Origin: Clostridiales bacterium UBA1246
GTDB lineage: Bacteria; Bacillota; Clostridia; Oscillospirales; Oscillospiraceae
Assembly: GCA_002308315.1 (NCBI GenBank)
Contig: DBWE01000121.1
Location: forward strand, 1-7,708
Reading direction: 5' to 3'
DNA length: 7,708 bases
Made by a program: the position numbers and the translations under genes. Below are positions 7,101 to 7,708 of this stretch, in pieces. Within the stretch, counting starts at the first letter, position 1; every line of letters starts with the position of its first letter. Below the pieces are notes generated by a model that saw only the letters and a list, made by a program, of their open reading frames with translations, did no database searches and was not told the origin of the DNA.

Positions 7101-7708
7101 TCCCAGTGATCCTGAATACTGTCATAGCTGTTGAACGATTCGTTGTACAGATCGAAAGAATAGGACAGAAGCACCCAATCCAATTCGAAAAACAGCATCT
7201 TGATGATCAGCTCCAGGCCGATCTGCCCGTTGATCCGCAAATGCTGGCCGCTCAGATTGGCGTTCTCCGTGTTCTGCTCGGGAGGATTGGGCTGGCCCGA
7301 TTCGTCTGTTCCCGTGGCCATAAGATAAGCGTCCGGGTTATCCTCCAGATATGGCCTGTTGAGCCAGGCAAACTGCATATCAAAGCTGATCATGCCGAAG
7401 ATGCCCAGCTTGAACGCGATGACGGAATAGTCAAAGCCGACGCCCGCAAACAGACGGAGGTAGAGGTAGACACGCAGCTGTGTCAGGTACTCCGTCGCCA
7501 CGTCGGTCTTCGTGCTGTCGGCGTCTTTCTTATACGCCGCGGTAATGGCGTCCATGCTGACCTCCACATTGCCGCCGGCCGTAAGCTCGGTCGTGAACGG
7601 AATGGGTCCGGCCATATAGTTCCAGACCTGGGAATATTCCAGACCGCCGCCCAGGTGGAAGCCGCCGGAGATCGGCTGCATCGTCCACTCGCCGCCGTCG
7701 AAGTCGTA
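1184..7708 (-). CDS. Giant secreted multidomain beta-rich surface protein (adhesin-like), 5' end outside window
   Basis: The frame stays open to the right edge (in-frame YDFDGGEWT precedes the first visible Met at 7681), and that Met has neither a clear SD nor a signal peptide, so the true start lies outside. Residues below count from Met 7681. Residues 65-180 are hydrophobic alternating beta-strands. Residues 320-600 contain propeller-like strands (IVAWRS, SVAYTL, LLGWYT, LSLVWTER). Three CARDB-like or Ig-like sandwiches follow at 707-802, 811-942 and 945-1042. A cadherin-like beta sandwich spans 1051-1160 (starts LSSLSISG, ends DYVLTIH), then an Ig-like domain 1164-1265 and two MBG-type domains 1266-1365 and 1366-1445. 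An HxHDGxxFxPW linker (1446-1456) leads into a beta-helix of about 1470-1780. An InlB-like repeat (1798-1866, FAGW...YTAVF) and a C-terminal module (1870-2165) finish the protein. No LPXTG, SLH or dockerin is visible. Adhesion or surface scaffolding is inferred from the architecture; no catalytic motif was recognised. TAA is at 1186-1184 with no terminator after it. Confidence 0.9.
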   Translation of the reverse strand, partial: YDFDGGEWTMQPISGGFHLGGGLEYSQVWNYMAGPIPFTTELTAGGNVEVSMDAITAAYKKDADSTKTDVATEYLTQLRVYLYLRLFAGVGFDYSVIAFKLGIFGMISFDMQFAWLNRPYLEDNPDAYLMATGTDESGQPNPPEQNTENANLSGQHLRINGQIGLELIIKMLFFELDWVLLSYSFDLYNESFNSYDSIQDHWENNQKNLNRAIEALLSNGDAKLMRAGGQTLAAVSMAPTLESRDYLENGDREWGFTPRRGPANPINNLESNTYPYANPELTRDGQIMVYLTDQQSADITKTRAAFATSGWPTYEQGGLIDDGGFGDSELAVDGTARFAAAAWARQTIDLKKEAGSLLGNDEKALVMNGTEIYASIYTDGAWETVRLTDNGGPDVAPTVAVSGNQAIVAWRSVLSGNMDSLTEFDQKDVILCKVYQNHQWSDTVTLYNGTSGSVKGLTSAMMSNGTASVAYTLDTDSNDGTYTDREIVYAVVDRSGEVIRNVRATNNDKLDENPQLAAVVFPRDGKQHFLLGWYTQNLSTGGAAANSDSDIGLLDFDAEGIATMLIPESMSKVAAAPGVSVSSNFRFTKNAESITDLSLVWTERDSGDQSGGTESVDRDVLKGVKFYLYGGNDSIGFTGALRVAEMSDATLIDHFDVYTIDGTSLKAVVLGTTYGRNGVVEKTGQTVGGSIVTYSVPSAEYAMYTAEDTYDNSFDVPTLAVDYDAVRLGADTLVGLSVRNDGIEPISDVTVDIGGHTASFNGIEILPGYTAELWTDYTVPADGVEDPDYSVIVKTDSDGDGSGDVVLPEISGTVMMDLPDLQITDASILEEVNGMRTIQIKLNNRQDSVLEGSGRSVKLSFWNDATYETQIEDLADVIISSDADLKLIDEGGYSRQVIFDVASYLRGDGEEVVEITDGGVPVYIKAEVIQTVGEETVTVPEPIISNNFAVVTCDNIRLRTGRDVLINSDVAADNGSTVVTVHLQNTRLTGTATGNLIVSLLDSDGKLIEQKQSYDEALENNGLITLGGEEKKDVTVTFDNVGATVEVVYSDKQIEENDAALSSLSISGIPAISMDIFTDDGSGTFAAEISADDLSGAANITATAANTLSKVSVTVQTADSSRSFGGTSYRTAATAAMTPGLDTTVVIRVRNTTAAVGKTEADYVLTIHNNGAPSIETPAFVINNDGTATLTTAASPQPAEPGYDISYHWYACDETGENITEIAVCTGADTNTVTVTDEFGSEPKYYICEVIRTWLDGSTQRERYFSEPCAVAYGMLVRITANDLTKVYGESDPSAAYSWRGWYNYMEVPHRVREQYLESHLSFTREEGNDVGTYVITPVLDTDERTWVDDANDGWGDGKDYYFLLIPGTLTIEQAPVTVKADNKSKYRGDADPELTATVTGMKYFEDPDEKLSYTLSRQSGEQPGNYTITATGEADQGNYRVTYENGTLSIADAHEHDGVVFLPWTETDSLPPDGGNWFLVSDVTTDSSWYVNDDTSLCLNGHTVRDTGLQTFIDVREGAELNIYDETGLGSVIGAEYGGGNGKDAVICVRGNAVLNLYGGGVSIDDGCRMHRGIIFVKDAEFNMYGGTVSGAEGTNGCGVMLGYIDYDGIDGGVYEGTFNMYGGAIENNVLSAVLTDELISGAGVNAEKGTFTMSGGAIRNNTVQGSEYYSAGGGVFVNDGSSFVISGGVIENNTASAAGGGAASGGGVYSCGAMTVYGGCIAGNTGGDIVLLEGSVIASEGTPDESCSIGIDGWDNSEGRIVRVGGVFTEGLSGAAGRFYSSDDDLIVTTAANGEAQLVPKSSVTVYTVTFLDEDGGELAQADTAENEIPVYPGRTPAKASTNEAMYSFAGWSPEPAPADGDTSYTAVFDEHMKPAFKLQSLRLSGEIGVNFYLDLSGLTEDQRELSYMTFTVGTSEEEFRADYDPTFLNSSGKYYGFTCFVNAVQMADEITAVYHYSAGGTEYTRTKTYSVEQYINARISNPEVSEDELALIKAIKDYGHYSQLYLSGLRGWKLGEKYALLADPYTGSYDTDAIKTAVQPYEISKTLVTDDIEKVTFSLALDSNTSIYLYVRMAEGYDGGFYATVGGKATQAELRTDGRYRITIPGISAHKLGDTYVVEITTDHGTSTVGISAMSYVYACLNNPSNTAVNKNCAAAIYSYYDATITFKKSQ
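1187..2074 (-). other. C-terminal module of the giant protein (GEIGVNFYL ... IKAIKDYGHYSQ type)
   Basis: The last roughly 295 residues hold a pattern I recognise from memory as recurring at the ends of large extracellular Clostridia proteins. It has a SGEIGVNFYLDL strand, a FTCFVNAVQMADEITAVYHY segment, TYSVEQYINARI, then a helix LALIKAIKDYGHYSQLYL. The second half (from about residue 2036) is another beta-rich unit ending in VGISAMSYVYACLNNPSN and YSYYDATITFKKSQ. There is no sortase signal or membrane tail. It may be a folding cap or a surface-retention or interaction domain. I know of no firmly assigned function, and the family match is from memory rather than a search. Confidence 0.55.
2342..3274 (-). 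repeat. Right-handed beta-helix rung repeats within the giant protein
   Basis: Imperfect coding repeats with the pattern hydrophobic-x-hydrophobic-[YS]-G-G-x-[IV], often followed by ENN, RNN or GN. Rungs begin near residues 1547 (LNLYGGGV), 1574 (FNMYGGTV), 1611 (FNMYGGAIENN), 1644 (FTMSGGAIRNN), 1676 (FVISGGVIENN) and 1707 (MTVYGGCIAGN), spaced about 27 to 37 residues apart. They are preceded by a capping-like stretch with SLCLNGHTV (from residue 1488). At DNA level two rungs share ccgccgtacat followed by ttgaac near 2838 and 2947. This style is typical of parallel beta-helix, pectate-lyase-like or adhesin-like surface proteins. No pectate-lyase active-site pattern was recognised, so a binding or structural role is more likely than catalysis. 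Confidence 0.75.
3347..3886 (-). other. Tandem MBG-type beta domains within the giant protein
   Basis: Two consecutive domains match the MBG (mostly-beta, bacterial surface) style. The first runs from VRITANDLTKVYGESDPS to GTLTIEQA and the second from VTVKADNKSKYRGDADPE to NGTLSIADA. Shared landmarks are the opening VxA(N/D)xxxKxYG/RGxxDP, a mid-domain GxYxITP/GNYTITATG turn, and the closing GTLxI strand. The first is longer because of an insert rich in Trp, Asp and Gly (residues about 1336-1352). In other Gram-positive surface proteins such domains act as spacers or ligand-binding stalks. Their position just before the beta-helix fits a stalk. Function in this protein is inferred. Confidence 0.7.

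Noticed and set aside
7679..7681. Met at 7681 as the true start of the giant protein
   Set aside because: The frame continues open to the window edge with protein-like sequence, there is no SD at a proper distance, and no signal peptide follows.

Overview
The window holds a minus-strand surface-protein locus from what looks like a GC-rich Clostridia-type bacterium, probably a gut or rumen Oscillospiraceae-like lineage. The evidence is the coding GC content (estimated by eye near 60%), Gram-positive style Shine-Dalgarno sites, an S-layer homology (SLH) protein, and the module mix of the giant gene (MBG, cadherin-like sandwich, InlB-like repeat, GGxI-type beta-helix). The taxon is inferred from protein style, not from a marker gene.

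Layout in the direction of transcription, right to left. (1) 7708-1184: the 3' part of a giant secreted mosaic protein. At least 2,174 codons are open to the right edge, so its start, signal peptide and promoter lie outside. (2) 1156-1055: a 33-residue acidic microprotein with its own SD, starting 27 bases after the giant gene's stop. It carries an EDVITTSG motif. (3) 1054-949: a short leader with self-complementary GCGGAGC/GCTCCGC segments, one of which could also pair with the next gene's SD. (4) 948-25: a 307-residue exported SLH protein with a low-complexity Gly/Ser then Asp/Glu/Pro tail. The last 24 bases (1-24) show no terminator.

No terminator is visible between the giant gene and the microprotein, so they are probably co-transcribed. 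A good sigma-A-like promoter (TTGAAA, 17-base spacer, TACAAT) lies inside the microprotein gene and points at the SLH gene. The SLH gene may therefore be made both by read-through and from its own start, with a leader of about 150 nt.

The simplest joint reading is a cell-surface module: a very large beta-rich, adhesin-like protein, a small wall-anchored SLH protein, and a microprotein of unknown role between them. The visible part of the giant protein has no SLH repeats or LPXTG signal, so how it is retained is unresolved. The less usual signals cluster at 949-1183: the microprotein, the nested promoter and the possible RNA switch. No CRISPR array, tRNA, rRNA, insertion sequence or phage gene was recognised.
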